NCBI RefSeq assembly: GCF_026213295.1
Contig: NC_079422.1
Coordinates: forward strand, 25,810,130-25,874,129
Source: Gadus chalcogrammus
Lineage: Eukaryota; Chordata; Actinopteri; Gadiformes; Gadidae
Direction of reading: 5' to 3'
DNA length: 64,000 bases
This document shows, piece by piece, positions 33,881 to 48,532 of this stretch. Position 1 is the first letter of the stretch. Every line of letters begins with the position of its first letter. A program made the translations under genes and the position numbers. The notes beneath the pieces were generated by a model. It was given only the letters and a program-made list of their open reading frames with translations, made no database searches and had not been told where the DNA came from.

Positions 33881-34945
33881 ATGCAGAACGAGCCCCTCCC
33901 TCTTCTTTGCTTGACCACTAAGTTTGAAGGCTGTCTAACCGATCAGAGCTGCAGTGCCTCGATGTTTCGCTGTAACATAAAGCTGTGTTGTCTTTACTAG
34001 TTTCACTACAATGTAATGACCACCATTAGCTAGTGGAAAATACATTTGTGTCTAGTACAGTGATATATTTGTATATGTTAGGCTATATATTGAGATGGCA
34101 GTGTGCGAAATACCCGACAATATTCGGGGATGTCCTCATCCCCAGATTGTTCTCGATATGCAGTAGCCTGCTAGGCCATAACATTACATAACATGAACAT
34201 GAACTGAATAAATGCCAGGTATATAGCATATCGGAGACGGGCACACAATCAGTGCACACAATCAGGGGCAAAGTTGTGCATTACATTGATCCTGAAAGCC
34301 TATGTCCTCGAATAATTCATTTGTATTCCGTTTTAGGCCATCTCACTAAAGGTCACTTAATTGTAGCATATTTAAGCTCACCAAGTCCAGTATTCAGAAT
34401 GAAAAGCATTTATTCACAAATACGTTCTATTTTTTTGACAAGCGGAGCCGACAGTCATGTGCAAGTATGCAATGAACTGATTTTTGTGAATTGTTGTGGA
34501 TATGTAGGCTGTTTAGTTGTGGTTGTTTGTGGTCGTATTATTGAAACAGTCTTGCCTTGGAGTTGGAGAAGTTGGAGTGATTGTGTGAATGTGCGAGAGA
34601 GAGCGCACCTGCCGTGGTGATGTTGGGCTTGTAATGGGCTTATATGTGATCAATGATGTATCTGTCTGATTGTATTAGCTGTAGATGGATGGTTAAATAA
34701 TGTCACAAGATCGGTCATACTGCAGGCTCTCATTTGCAAATGCACTGATTGTGTGCCCGTCTCCGATATGCTATATACCTGGCATTTATTCAGTTCATGT
34801 TCTTCTGAGTGCGCAAGAACGGTGCCAATTATTGTCGTGTTTGCATTGTAATGCAAAACTTTGCCCCTCCCTGTTATAAAATAACGCGCATCGCAACAAC
34901 TTTAGCCAATGCAGGCTCCTATTGCTTTACCAGTGTGTTTAAAGT

Positions 34946-34946
34946 G

Positions 34947-35044
<98 letters not shown>

Positions 35045-35143
35045 GTCATGTATAGGCTATAGATATAGAGATTGATTGTCTTGGCTTGCATCCATGAAAT
35101 ATTGTAACGTCAAATAGAAACACTTCCTTCAACAACTTGCTCT

Positions 35144-35206
<63 letters not shown>
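34946..35206. repeat. (GT)n and (CA)n tracts in the foldback centre
   Basis: GT at 34946-35042 and CA at 35148-35206, inverted relative to each other. Confidence 0.95.
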
Positions 35207-35207
<1 letters not shown>

Positions 35208-35633
35208 CTCTCTCCGACCACATGTCACAAGATCGGTCATACTGCAGGCTCTCATTTGCAAATGCACTGATTGTGTGCCCGTCTCCGATATGCTATATAC
35301 CTGGCATTTATTCATTTCATGTTCATGTTATGTAATGTTATGGCCTAGCAGGCTACTGCATATCGAGAACAATCTGGGGATGAGGACATCCCCGAATATT
35401 GTCGGGTATTTCGCACACTGCCATCTCAACATATACAAATATATCACTGTAGGCTACTAGACACAAATGCATTTTCCACTAGCTAATGGTGGTCATTACA
35501 TTGTAGTGAAACTAGTAAAGACAACACAGCTTTATGTTACAGCGAAACATCGAGGCACTGCAGCTCTGATCGGTTCGACAGACTTCAAACTTAGCGGTCA
35601 AGCAAAGAAGAGGGAGGGGCTCGTTCTGCATAC

Positions 35634-35759
35634 CTAATAGCCGGAGTGAATAACTAATAGCCGGAGTGAATGACTAATAGCCGGAGTGAATGACTAATAG
35701 CCGGAGTGAATGACTAATAGCCGGAGTGAATGACTAATAGCCGCGGCTATTAGTCATTC
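35634..35759. repeat. 20-bp tandem array and palindrome, right arm
   Basis: Five copies of the reverse-complement unit (CCGGAGTGAATGACTAATAG) at 35641-35740, then the same 32-bp palindrome at 35728-35759. Confidence 0.95.
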
Positions 35760-35841
35760 AAAACCGCACGGAATCCGTACGGAAACCGTACGGATTCCGT
35801 ACGGAATTCTTGCCAAACCGTACGGATTCCGTACGGTTTCC

Positions 35842-36047
35842 GTGCGGATTCCATGCGGATTCCGTGCGGATTCCATGCGGATTCCGTGCGGATTCCATGC
35901 GGATTCCGTGCGGATTCCATGCGGATTCCGTGCGGATTCCATGCGGATTCCGTGCGGATTCCATGCGGATTCCGTGCGGATTCCATGCGGATTCCGTGCG
36001 GATTCCATGCGGATTCCGTGCGGATTCCATGCGGATTCCGTGCGGTT
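35842..36047. repeat. 22-bp tandem array (right tip of the foldback element)
   Basis: About nine copies of a 22-bp unit alternating GTGCGGATTCC and ATGCGGATTCC. The left tip has only a few related copies with GTACGG. Confidence 0.95.
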
Positions 36048-36225
36048 TTGCACTTTTACCGCGCCATTCTAGGTCCGGATTGTGGCCTTCTTGGCTTTCC
36101 ATAACTCACGGCCGTTCCAAGACGTCCGCTCCGGTGTGTTCATGGCCGGTCCGAGACGTCGGCTCCGGTGTGTTTTTCATTCCAATATGTTTATCCTCTT
36201 CGCCCTGGCGGAGTTTTTTGACTTA

Positions 36226-36621
36226 TGTAGTGGCTTTTTGCCAAGATTAAAAGGCCACTATAGGAGCGGGGTAGACGATGCGCAATCCAAAGAACAAAGT
36301 AGGCAATCCGGTCCGAAGTTCAATAAAAAATGCTTTATTAAATAATGCTTCAGACAAAAATGATTCCTATACATATTTGCCAACATTTGCCAATATTTGC
36401 GATTATTTGCGGTCAAAAAACTGTCCCGCTTCCCCGTCTTACTCTCGTTTGTGTTACAGTCCCGCAGGTGAATTAAATCCCTTTAATTAGCTGAATGACT
36501 GCAATAATAGAACTGACCTACTGGGGGAGCCAGACAGAATACAAACTCAAATTAACCATAGATATCTAAATTATTATTGTTTCCATTTCATTATTGCCAT
36601 ACTTCCGTTATGGCTCCAACA
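36226..36621 (-). repeat. 5' LTR of the BEL/Pao element
   Basis: Partner of 28531-28925, 396 bp. On the minus strand it is the upstream LTR. A primer-binding site next to it is not obvious. Confidence 0.9.
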
Positions 36622-36626
36622 GTCGT

Positions 36627-37348
36627 TTACACCGTTTGCCGATCCTGAAGTGATTGTCATTTTGCTAATGCATTTCATATCTTTAAACAATATATGTGTT
36701 AAAGGGATTGCATCTTTGATTATACATGACTCGATTCATAAACACAGGTTGTATATTATGTCTGTTTTAAATCAGTTTGATTAATAAGGTGACAAGTGGA
36801 TTTTAATAACTTTTTTACTGCCCTACATATATTACTATAATGTCTAAGATGTAAGTTATTTGATAATAATAATAATTTATTCCATTATTCCATAGCACTT
36901 TTCAAGTAACTCAAAGCGCTTAACAGTGGGGACCTCAACCACCAACAAATGTGTAGCACCCCTTGGGTGAGGCACGGCAGCCAATCGGCCAGAACGCTCA
37001 CCACATACCTGCTTGAGGTGGAGAGTGAGGGAATTAATGAATCAGACAATTATACAGGGGGATGAATAGGGGGCCTGAATGAGCCTGGTTGGGCAGCATT
37101 AGCCAGGACACCGGGGGACTCCCCTTCTCTTTGCGATAAGTGTCCTGGGATGTTTTGATGAGTCTGGACCTCGGTTTTACGTCTCCTCCGAAGGACGGCA
37201 CATTCCACAGCGCAGTGTCCCCATCGCTGCACGGGGGCATCGGGAATGATGTTTTTAGCCATAGGGAAGAGTGCCACCTACTGGCCACCAACTAAAACCA
37301 CTTCCTTTACACTGTATTCTACTGAGAAGTCAGGGAAGGAGGATAAGT
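36627..37348. repeat. Unclassified dispersed-repeat remnant
   Basis: It holds sequence such as CACTTTTCAAGTAACTCAAA and CCTCCGAAGGACGGCAC that I associate with dispersed repeats in fish. The small open frames are not supported as genes. Confidence 0.35.
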
Positions 37349-38138
37349 GCATGTTTAGTTAATGGGGAACTTGGGTGGGGGAACACGAGAGGTGTCGAAT
37401 TTCAAGAATGTCTTGATTGATCAGTGCATGAGGGGGAAACCACACAGTTTGGGAATATAAACCGCTGCATGATTCGTGATCAGGAGTTCTTTGTCAAACC
37501 AAACAGAAAGTGATAATTGCTCTTTATCTTTCAAACCTCGGCTTTCTCAACCTCTCTTAGCTTGTTCAAATGTGGGATTTTATCCCCCACACTTTCCACA
37601 GATACACTGGGAATACCAAATAAAGAGTAGTCGATATGGCAAGACTAATAATCTTTCCTCTAATAGGCCTATTATTTATGATACCTAATCTTTATGATAT
37701 CATAATGCAATCCTCTATTGCATTTTATTATAGGACACGGTTTTAAACACAACTGCTCCCATCAAAACTAAATTGACCATGACGTATTTCAAGGTAATTT
37801 AGGAAGAATAATGCGCCACCCTGAGTCAACATAAACAGCAGGCTGAGGTCAGTCACAAGTTCCAGATGTCTTCCTTTGGGAGTGGTAGACAAATAAATTC
37901 ATTCCTCAGCAAACTTTGCCAATGTAGAAATGTGTTTGTCCTTGGAGGGGTACAGATAGTTGCTTGGAGTAGTCTATTTGTAGGCCTAGCAGAATTGCTA
38001 GAGTGGAGTACACAGGCCAGTGGAAATAAAGTAATTTGCCTTTAGTTGACCACATTTTCCTGGATGTCGCCCACATTTTTGGCAGACTGATAGCAATAAG
38101 GATTTATCATTAAGCTACCTAATGTTGTATGCTGCACA
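37349..38138. repeat. Non-coding arm of the inverted duplication (right, part 1)
   Basis: Reverse complement of about 24735-25538. The right part of this arm resumes at 47075 after the retroviral insertion. Confidence 0.85.
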
Positions 38139-40792
<2,654 letters not shown>

Positions 40793-41287
40793 TATTTGGC
40801 GTCGCGACCAGGAGGAAATAGGGACTCGCCAGCTGCCGGGCCAGAGGACGGGACGCGAACGGATCATACGACCAGAGCTCAAGGGTAAGTTGTCTTGCCA
40901 TATATAGGATAGAGTCGTTTGATCTGTTCTTGCCCCGTCTGAACGCCGAGCAGCAGGTAAAGTGTCTCTTCGATCAAACGAACCGAAATTATAGATAAAT
41001 GAGCGAGTGAGAGATACGGGGGCTCCGGGAGAGATTGACGTGCGCGCGCACATATGCTATAAGGCGTTCTGTGGTTCTAAATGACCAAACGCTTTGTGGC
41101 TCCCTATTTTGATACGAGTTGTTGTTATTTGGTTTTGGTCAAATAGACCTATTATAAAGTCCTGTGGCTGTATTCTAGAGGATCGTGGGAAATTAGTGGG
41201 AAAGTTCCAATAGGACAGTACAGGTCCGCAGGTCGGTTAAAGTGGGCCTACCTGTTGGATGACTAAGTGTATCCCAGAAAGTTGGGT

Positions 41288-41655
41288 TGAAATTCATTGC
41301 CGTCGATGAATTCATTTTTTATTTTAGAGAAGTTTGCTTGGAATGTCGACTGGTGAATTACTAGTTCCGATGTTGGCATTTTCTGAGAAAGCAGACTCTC
41401 GCGCTTTTGAATAGATAAGTCTCTTGATTGGGGTACCGTTTGAGTTGGTATTTTGAGAAGTTTCTTGTCTGTTGGAATTCATTGCCGTTGATGAATTCAT
41501 TTTTATTTTAGAGGTTTGCTTGGGATGTCGACTGGTGAATTTCTAGTTCCGATGTTGGCATCTTCTGAGAAAGCAGACTCTCGCGCTTTTGAATAGATAA
41601 GTTTCTTTATTGGAGTACCGTTTGAGTTGGTATTTTGAGGAGTCTCTTGTTTGTT
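41288..41655. repeat. 185-bp tandem duplication in the retroviral leader
   Basis: Two copies, about 185 bp apart (ATTCATTGCCGT at 41292 and 41477), with few differences. It lies between the primer-binding site and the gag-like frame. Confidence 0.85.
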
Positions 41656-42225
41656 CGTGATCTGGTCGAGTGTTATGTGTTCAGCCATTGTTTTGGAAGA
41701 ATAGGCTTGTTGTTTGGAGTGCCATCCGACCGTTCATATTTTAATCAAAAGGCCAGTTTCTACGCTCGGTCAACTTTTTATTTGTAATTAATTACAAACA
41801 ATTCGGATATTTTTCAATATAAGATAAAGAAATTGTATGAACCGGCTTATTGTCTGTATTTAAGTCGTGTTAGGATTAAGTTACCTCGGAGGTTTTTACG
41901 ACCCGGTTCATTTTTGTTGTTGTTGATTCTGTCATAAATAAATTAGGCGGACAGAGAATAGTTAATTTGTTGAAGTATTGAATAAATGTGTAAATCTTCT
42001 TTGACATCACCGCGCTGACTAACTGCACGTGCACGAGCAATCACACAGGGGACGAGCAGGAGCCTGCAAAGCAGGGAGGGAGACGAGCGCCGGGGAGGAG
42101 TTCACGTTTGTAGCTTAGAGATAGTAAAGTATAGAAAATAACTAGCAGAATAAACTCAAATAAATTGTATTAATAAATAGTGTACTTCAGAATAGATAAA
42201 TAAAGTAATAAAGTAATAATTAAAA

Positions 42226-42591
42226 ATGGCACCAACAGCGGTAGAGATTTTGAGTAGAGACCGTCTATTGCTCAAAGGTGAGATGAAAAAGATCTCTGAG
42301 AATTGGGAAGAAAGGACAGAAGCAGCAGGTACTATATGGCCCATGGGAGGGACTTTTGATCCAATAATGTATCGGGACATGGAGGTAGTGATAAGGAACT
42401 ACATAGATAACAGAAGTGGAAAAACGGCCTCAGCAAAGAGGGACAGGGAAAAGTTAGTACTAGCTTTGTTCTTAGAGGAAGGAGAGAGATGGCAAACATT
42501 ACAGAGAGACAACAGAGAGAAAGAGATTGAATTTGCATTGTGCTTAATAGATTATTTGTGCGTTTGGATGTACTCTGTAATTGGTTCCTGA
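42226..42591 (+). pseudogene. Retroviral gag-like N-terminal frame
   Basis: A 121-codon frame at the position expected for gag, starting with an ATG in good context and containing a hydrophilic, helical N-terminus. The homology is not recognised with confidence. It stops soon after, and no capsid or nucleocapsid is evident downstream. Confidence 0.4.
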
Positions 42592-42848
42592 ATGTAACCC
42601 TTGTCCACTGTTTTAGAAAAAACGTAGAACCACCACTGGGATTGGTGATTCTGTGGCTCTTGGAGACTTTGCATCGCGTCGGAACACCATGTGGTATAGA
42701 TCATTACATCTTGGTACACAGAGCACTGGTGAGACAACGGGTTGGATCGGAGAGGGAAGGTGTTTGGAGAAGGGAGAGGAATGTAATGACAGCAAAAAGG
42801 GCGGACACGGACCGACCCGGAGGTAATAAATCAGCGGAGAGGTGGCTG

Positions 42849-42945
42849 GGGTCGTTTAGCTCAGGAGGTAGAGCAGTTGTCTAGTAACCGAAGGGTTGCT
42901 GGTTCCTAGCTGAGTGTTGATGTGTCCCTGAGCAAGTTAAATGGT
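42849..42945 (+). repeat. tRNA-derived SINE 5' fragment
   Basis: A-box-like TAGCTCAGGAGGTAGAGC and B-box-like GGGTTGCTGGTTCCTAGC at tRNA spacing, followed by GTCCCTGAGCAAG as in teleost tRNA-SINEs. The tail is missing. It is not a functional tRNA. Confidence 0.65.
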
Positions 42946-44640
42946 GATTACAGGATTTAGGAATAATTATTTAGACTCAAACATGAGCAATTAGCGTTAA
43001 AAATTGTCTGCACACCACACTCCACAGGAGTCAATGGGTTCAATGGCGCCAGGGTAAAGTGACTCATCAAACGAGGAGCGGACCCAACCCATGGACTCTG
43101 CGTGGATAGGTGGATGTTATTTTGGTGCTTGGGCCTGACGAGGTCTGGGTGCCAAGATAACAACACAAATAAAATATTTCCTTCGAGATTATGATAAGTA
43201 ATAGACAATTTATTAAAAGCAATCTTATAATTTAGAAAAACAATCGGCAATACTTAAAAATTAGATCAAATAAGTATGATAGAACGTTATCCAAATTTCT
43301 AATTTAGGTTATCCACAATGACAAATGTAATTTTAAATAAATAAGTAAAATAAAATAAGAAAGGGTGTGTGTGAGCCTTTTCTCATGTGTGCGTCAGGGC
43401 TGCCGAGGTAGGGGAGAATCCTCTCCTACTCCAAGTGACTGAGTACACAAGGGGATACACAAGCATACTTCAGATAAAACAATATGGTTAATTACTAAAT
43501 AGAAACAATGTATCAATTCAGTGTTGAATAAACTAGTTAAGATCAACATAGAGGATTTGGGTTTGGTATAGTAGTGAATCAAAATATGGAAAACACTAAA
43601 TGCAATAGGTAGAATAAAAGGTATAATTAGGTCGTCCAATTCAATAGATAGTGAAGGGCAATCGGGTAGTATTATGAAGAGAATTGTGATTTTGAGTAAT
43701 GGTTAAGACAAAAATGAGTCGCCCAATATTGAAGATGCAAGTTTTAATATTGTGATTTTTGTTTTCTTTCACATCTCCCTAGTTAAGGACAATAGGTGGA
43801 TTGACGCTACATCTGCTGGGAAGGAGACATACATGCTATGTTGTCAAATTGGATTCGGAAGTAGTGGGTTTACCTTCAAATGCCACTAATACTGCTGCAA
43901 CACTTTAATAATTTTAACTCTGATAAATTATCTTTTGTTTTATAGTCGCCCTGATGTGCATTCATGACGCACACATATGGCTGCATAAGGCAGATGCGGC
44001 TGAAGACTCTGTCTCCATCCCTCCACTTTGCGATCTATACCACCATATAGGTGGGGATTGATCGTATCCCAGGTACGGCATCCTGCAATAAGCCAGTATG
44101 GAAGGCTGGTTAGCCAACGACGGTAAGATCCCACCTTGAAGCCCGGGACAACCTAATTCAGGCACAGTCACGATTACTTGGCAGAGTCACTGTGAGCACT
44201 GGCTCACCTGATCATGGAGTGACGGACTGCAACCATCATAGGAAAAGCCGGCTGATGAAAGGTGGAGGGGGAACAGGAGTCAGATATGTCAGCTCTGGCA
44301 GCAGAGGTCGTCTTGAAACGGGGCATGTCGCGTTTTATTTCATTTTATTTTACCTTTGTGGCATAGAAGGCCACTAATGCATGTATGTTTTTTCGGTTTA
44401 GTGCATGACTTCGGAACAGCGTGGTTTCGGGTGGCTGATGGTAAACCCACCCATATTCGGTTTAGGATTTGGACATACTGGTTTCGATTTCCCTTCCCAA
44501 AAGATTGGTTTCAGTTTACTGATGATTAAGGTTAGACTTTCGACGTTGGGTGCACCAACGGCGTTATTAGATTTGTTTATCATTTAAAGCGCATGGTTTT
44601 GTCCATTGCGCAAGGGGGGAGGTATTAGGAAAAAATTTGA
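42946..44640. other. Retroviral interior without recognisable coding
   Basis: About 1.7 kb of AT-rich sequence where pol would be expected. I see no reverse transcriptase motif and no long frame, only short chance frames. Confidence 0.5.
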
Positions 44641-44664
44641 AAACAAGGTTTTTCTTCACCATAC

Positions 44665-45420
44665 TTGCAAATAATGATTAACATCCAGCTAAATAAGTGT
44701 GAAATATTTGAAAAAACAGTGTTCAACAGATGGGTAGAAGCAGTCCCATCAGAAGACCAAAGTGCGGCTACGGTAATCAAGGTTCTGACTAGAGAAGTCA
44801 TGCCAAGGTTTGGAATTCCGTCACAAATTAGCTCAGGCAATAGAGCTGCGTTTATTCAGAAAACACTCAAACAAGTGATTTAACATCTGCATGTCAAACA
44901 AAGATTAGGCTGTGTCTACATTCCTCAAACCACAAGGTATGGTGGAGAGAGGAATCGGACGCTTAAGACAAAGATTAACAAAATTAAATTAGAGTACTAA
45001 ATTAAAAGACTAATGCACTACGACTGACACTAATGAGTTATCGCATGAAAACTAACAGAACGACGCATCTAACCCCGCATGAAATGTTTACGGGTCGACC
45101 CATGCCTTCACCTGTCATTCGAGGGCCTCATAAAGGACCTCCATTAGAACAATTGGAAACTGAATTAAGACGCTATTTGGGACAACTAACTGGCATACAC
45201 AGGCTTATTTTTCAACAAGAGAAAGACAGAGTTCCAGAGTTGGAGAAGGAGCCACCAAGGGGGGTGGAGCCAGGTGACCAAGTGTATCTCAGGATGTTCA
45301 GGAGAAAGTGGAACTAGCCCAGGAGAGAAGGACCATACAAAGTCACCAGCGCAACACCAACAGCCATCCAAGTGGAAGGAAGTGCCACGTGGTATCATCT
45401 CAACCACTGCACAAAAGCTG
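44665..45420 (+). pseudogene. Retroviral integrase remnant
   Basis: Frame 44665-44883 carries RWVEAVPSEDQSAATV and later GIPSQISSGN, like the integrase core around its second catalytic Asp, here replaced or shifted (SSGN for the usual D-G/N). A stop and a frame break follow. Frame 45033-45317 has the C-terminal core and SH3-like domain (HLTPHEMFTGRPMP, GDQVYLRMF), ending at an in-frame stop before PRREGPYKVT. It is broken in at least two places. Confidence 0.7.
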
Positions 45421-45532
45421 CTCAACCCAAAGCCAGAGACGACCGTGAGAAGGAGGAGCCAGACGCAGACACACGTGGGGCTGACTAGCTGCCCCAGGAC
45501 CAGATCCAGTCGAGCCAAGAGATACAGCAGCA

Positions 45533-45933
45533 TGATGATGCTGAAAACGGGGAGCCTGTTTCTGATCCTTTACGGGTTGTGCCAGATTTCGCTGGCACAA
45601 GCACAGACCCCGAGGAAGGATGAAACCACGGGGACAACACAAACCTGGAAGGGCCAGGAATTAGGGGGTGGTAGGCCTACTGAAGAAAGCCAGAGAGGAA
45701 CAAAGGATAATCCGGCCCAAAATCATTCAGGAATAGTCAACAAGAAAGGGAAAATAGTCTTATATGCTCAGATACCACCGCGAGACCAAGTTAGTGAATT
45801 TGTGTTTACTGTTATGTCGGATAACCAACCGTTATGTGCATTAACCTTCCGCCAGAATCATGAACATGTGCATAGGAAAGATCAGTGTGAATTACATATC
45901 CAATTTAATTCAATGAAATGGTGTCTGGCATAG
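45533..45933 (+). pseudogene. Retroviral env-like N-terminal frame
   Basis: After the integrase end a frame begins at three successive Met codons followed by a hydrophobic stretch that looks like a signal peptide. About 130 codons on it stops. No transmembrane subunit, furin site or fusion peptide is seen further down. Position after pol and the signal peptide are the only evidence for env. Confidence 0.45.
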
Positions 45934-46651
45934 AGGAGTCGGGTGACTGGGAGAGGATGCTCTATGGGGAGATAGATTGGAGTGAAACTAGAGAGGAGAC
46001 CGGAATGTGAGAATCAGACCCCTCATGTGAACCACAACCATTTCAGACAGTGTGAACAAATGGACATTGGACTAATGGGTTTCAGGGCTGGTGGCTGCAA
46101 ACAGAAGCAACAACCACGATGCCCAAACCCCCCACGTTATATAGTATACCGGTATATGACGATAATCAGAGCTATTCAAATCCATGCAAGCTTGTTGACA
46201 ATCTTAGTTTTTAATTTTTATTATGTTTCACATTATTGAATGTATGTTATGTCAATTTTTTATGTATAATATGGTGTCACATATTTTTGAAATGCCAATT
46301 TTCAATGCATGCTGAATGATTATTGATTATTATGCTGTTTATGATTATTATGTAGGTATTCTAGATACACATTTGATATAGTTGCATGATGAATATAGAA
46401 TATTGTGTTATTATGATTAGAAAGGTTTTATGATTACATATGAAACAACTTGTAGGGATTAGAGTGTTAATAATACACTGCATTTGGTAAATCTTTTTGG
46501 CCTAAAAACAGGTTGAAATCCCTGTCAAAGCTCTGAGGTTTTTACCGATGACCAGATGTGGTGTCAATTTGGCAAGGGCTTAGTAGCATATAGGCTTAGC
46601 AATAATTCAAGTAATTTGTTGGAACCTTATTGGCCCCAACAAGGGGGGATG

Positions 46652-47074
46652 TGTGGTAGAAATTACTGATTATATTCTATGGTCAACTGTGATTATTATG
46701 AGGTCTTTTATACCTAATAGTGGAAAACACACGGTGCCTAGGTGTCTGGGTTTAGAACAGATGGAGCCCCCCTAAAAGGAGCAGGGCTATCTTTGCAGAC
46801 CATTTGTTGTCTATTTTCTGACCATTCAGGTTAAAGTGGATTTATGACTGAATGGAGGCAGACACCTCAAGGAGAAGCTGTTCTGTTTGTGTGTATAAAA
46901 AGACGCCGCAGTTTGTGAACGGCAGTGACTTTGCAAACCCACTCAGGCTGTTGTCGTTGTTGTTTTGCTGCACGATAAAGTCTTTTGTCAATTCTTGCTC
47001 CAGACCCCTCGTTTTCATTTTACTCTCTCTCTTGAATTAGTCTAAGTGTTTTATATCTCGGTTAATCTCCTACA
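46652..47074 (+). repeat. 3' LTR of the retrovirus
   Basis: 423 bp, TATAAAA at 46894, two differences from the 5' LTR (near 46683 and 46801). The CACA target duplication follows. Confidence 0.93.
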
Positions 47075-47078
47075 CACA

Positions 47079-47627
47079 TTCAAATACCTTACATTCTTAT
47101 TCAATAAATAGGGTGGAAACTGACATCACAGATATACATGAGCACATGGGAGAATATCACTGTTTTAATAAACGTTTGTATTCAATTTGCTTCAAATTAT
47201 TTATATACTATTATTTCATTTAATTTGTGTCGTGAACACTTAAACTATAAAAATAATGCGGCAAAAGTCAATCGATACATTTGTGTAAATGATATAATCT
47301 GTACCATGATATATCTATTGAGCTATTTCAACTATGTGTCTCAAAAGATGAACAAACTGAATGAATTTTCACACCTGAGCAGTCAACATTATGTACACAT
47401 AAAAAACACATATCCTGATTCCAACAATATTCATTTTATATGTTGTATTCATGCAAGACATTTCAGGATTTAAAATGAATGATGAGCTATAGTTGATAAT
47501 TGAGACAGTAGATGGTGTATTTGAGCAAGACTAGATGGTCAATGTACAATTAAGTTTCCCCGAAGATAATTCCAATATGGAATTAATTGTATTTGTTTCA
47601 CTCTTTAACATATAAAGGCCTCATCAA
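47079..47627. repeat. Non-coding arm of the inverted duplication (right, part 2)
   Basis: Reverse complement of 24146-24734. Homology stops within GCCTCATCAAATA. Confidence 0.85.
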
Positions 47628-48501
47628 ATAAACCATTCAAGCATTGGAAATGATTATGTATTATGACACATTAAGGCAATTAGCCTAAAAGGACAAAGTT
47701 AATAGTGGTCCTTTGTCGTCATTACCATGGTTATGAGACTTTATTTTGGAGATGATATTAGGATGAGTCTCCTTGATGCTCGGTGACAGTTGGTGATATC
47801 AGGTGATAGTGTTAAGGATCTAATTTATCAAAACACAAAGCAGATGGGAAACACACCTTCCATGTGGGCAATATGCCTTTACACCTTATGTATACATGAC
47901 ATATGACTACATAGTAAAGTTTGATGACAGGAAATAGTATCTATTGATATTAGGATGAGTCTCCTTGATGCTCGGTGACAGTTGGTGATATCAGGTGATA
48001 GTGTTAAGGATCTAATTTATCAAAACACAAAGCAGATGGGAAACACACCTTCCATGTGGGCAATATGCCTTTACACCTTATGTATACATGACATATGACT
48101 ACATAGTAAAGTTTGATGACAGGAAATAGTATCTATTGAGGATATCCTTTTAGTCTTATCGGCTGTTGTCTGGCTATAATGATACAATGATTATAGATTA
48201 TATTTTAATAGAAGATTATTCCAATATGGAATTAATTGTATTTGTTTCACTCTTTAACATATAAAGGCCTCATCAAATAAACCATTCAAGCATTGGAAAT
48301 GATTATGTATTATGACACATTAAGGCAATTAGCCTAAAACAGGGGTGCCCAACCTTTTTTGACCCAAGATCTACTTTTCAAGTAGCCAACCTCCCGAGAT
48401 CTACCAGCAAACCTACCTTCAAGCTGGGGGGGGGGGGGGGTGGTAGAGAACAATTGTTGACGGGGGGGGGGGGTGGGGGGGGGTAGAGAACAATTGTTGA
48501 C

Positions 48502-48532
<31 letters not shown>

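Larger units (their letters stand above)
33679..36049. mobile_element. Foldback-type element with tandem-repeat arms
   Basis: Long inverted arms (about 33679-34285 and 35226-36049) surround about 0.9 kb. From the outside in, each arm has CCGTACGGATT-type repeats, a 32-bp perfect palindrome centred on GCCGCGGC, a 20-bp tandem array, then unique inverted sequence. It carries no coding frame. The outer array on the right is expanded. No target duplication is clear. It sits in the leader of the BEL/Pao element. Confidence 0.7.
28531..36621 (-). mobile_element. BEL/Pao LTR retrotransposon, defective
   Basis: The element reads on the minus strand between two LTRs with a 5-bp GTCGT target duplication. 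The order is 5' LTR (36226-36621), a foldback insertion, gag, protease, RT, RNase H, C-terminal domain, 3' LTR. Coding is broken by stops and frame changes, and the integrase is missing. The 5' leader is interrupted by the foldback element at 33679-36049. Confidence 0.85.

Noticed and set aside
33793..36047. Regular short repeats that could be taken for a CRISPR array
   Set aside because: The units are contiguous with no unique spacers, have inverted partners, and sit in a vertebrate transposon.
37034..37291. An 85-codon minus-strand frame
   Set aside because: It lies in a dispersed-repeat remnant and shows no domain or splice signal.
40797..40814. Naming the primer tRNA of the retrovirus
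   Set aside because: The site starts with TGG as expected, but I could not match it to a tRNA 3' end with confidence.
42849..42925. A tRNA gene
   Set aside because: A- and B-box-like sequences are present, but the cloverleaf cannot be completed, and the downstream sequence matches the body of a tRNA-derived SINE.
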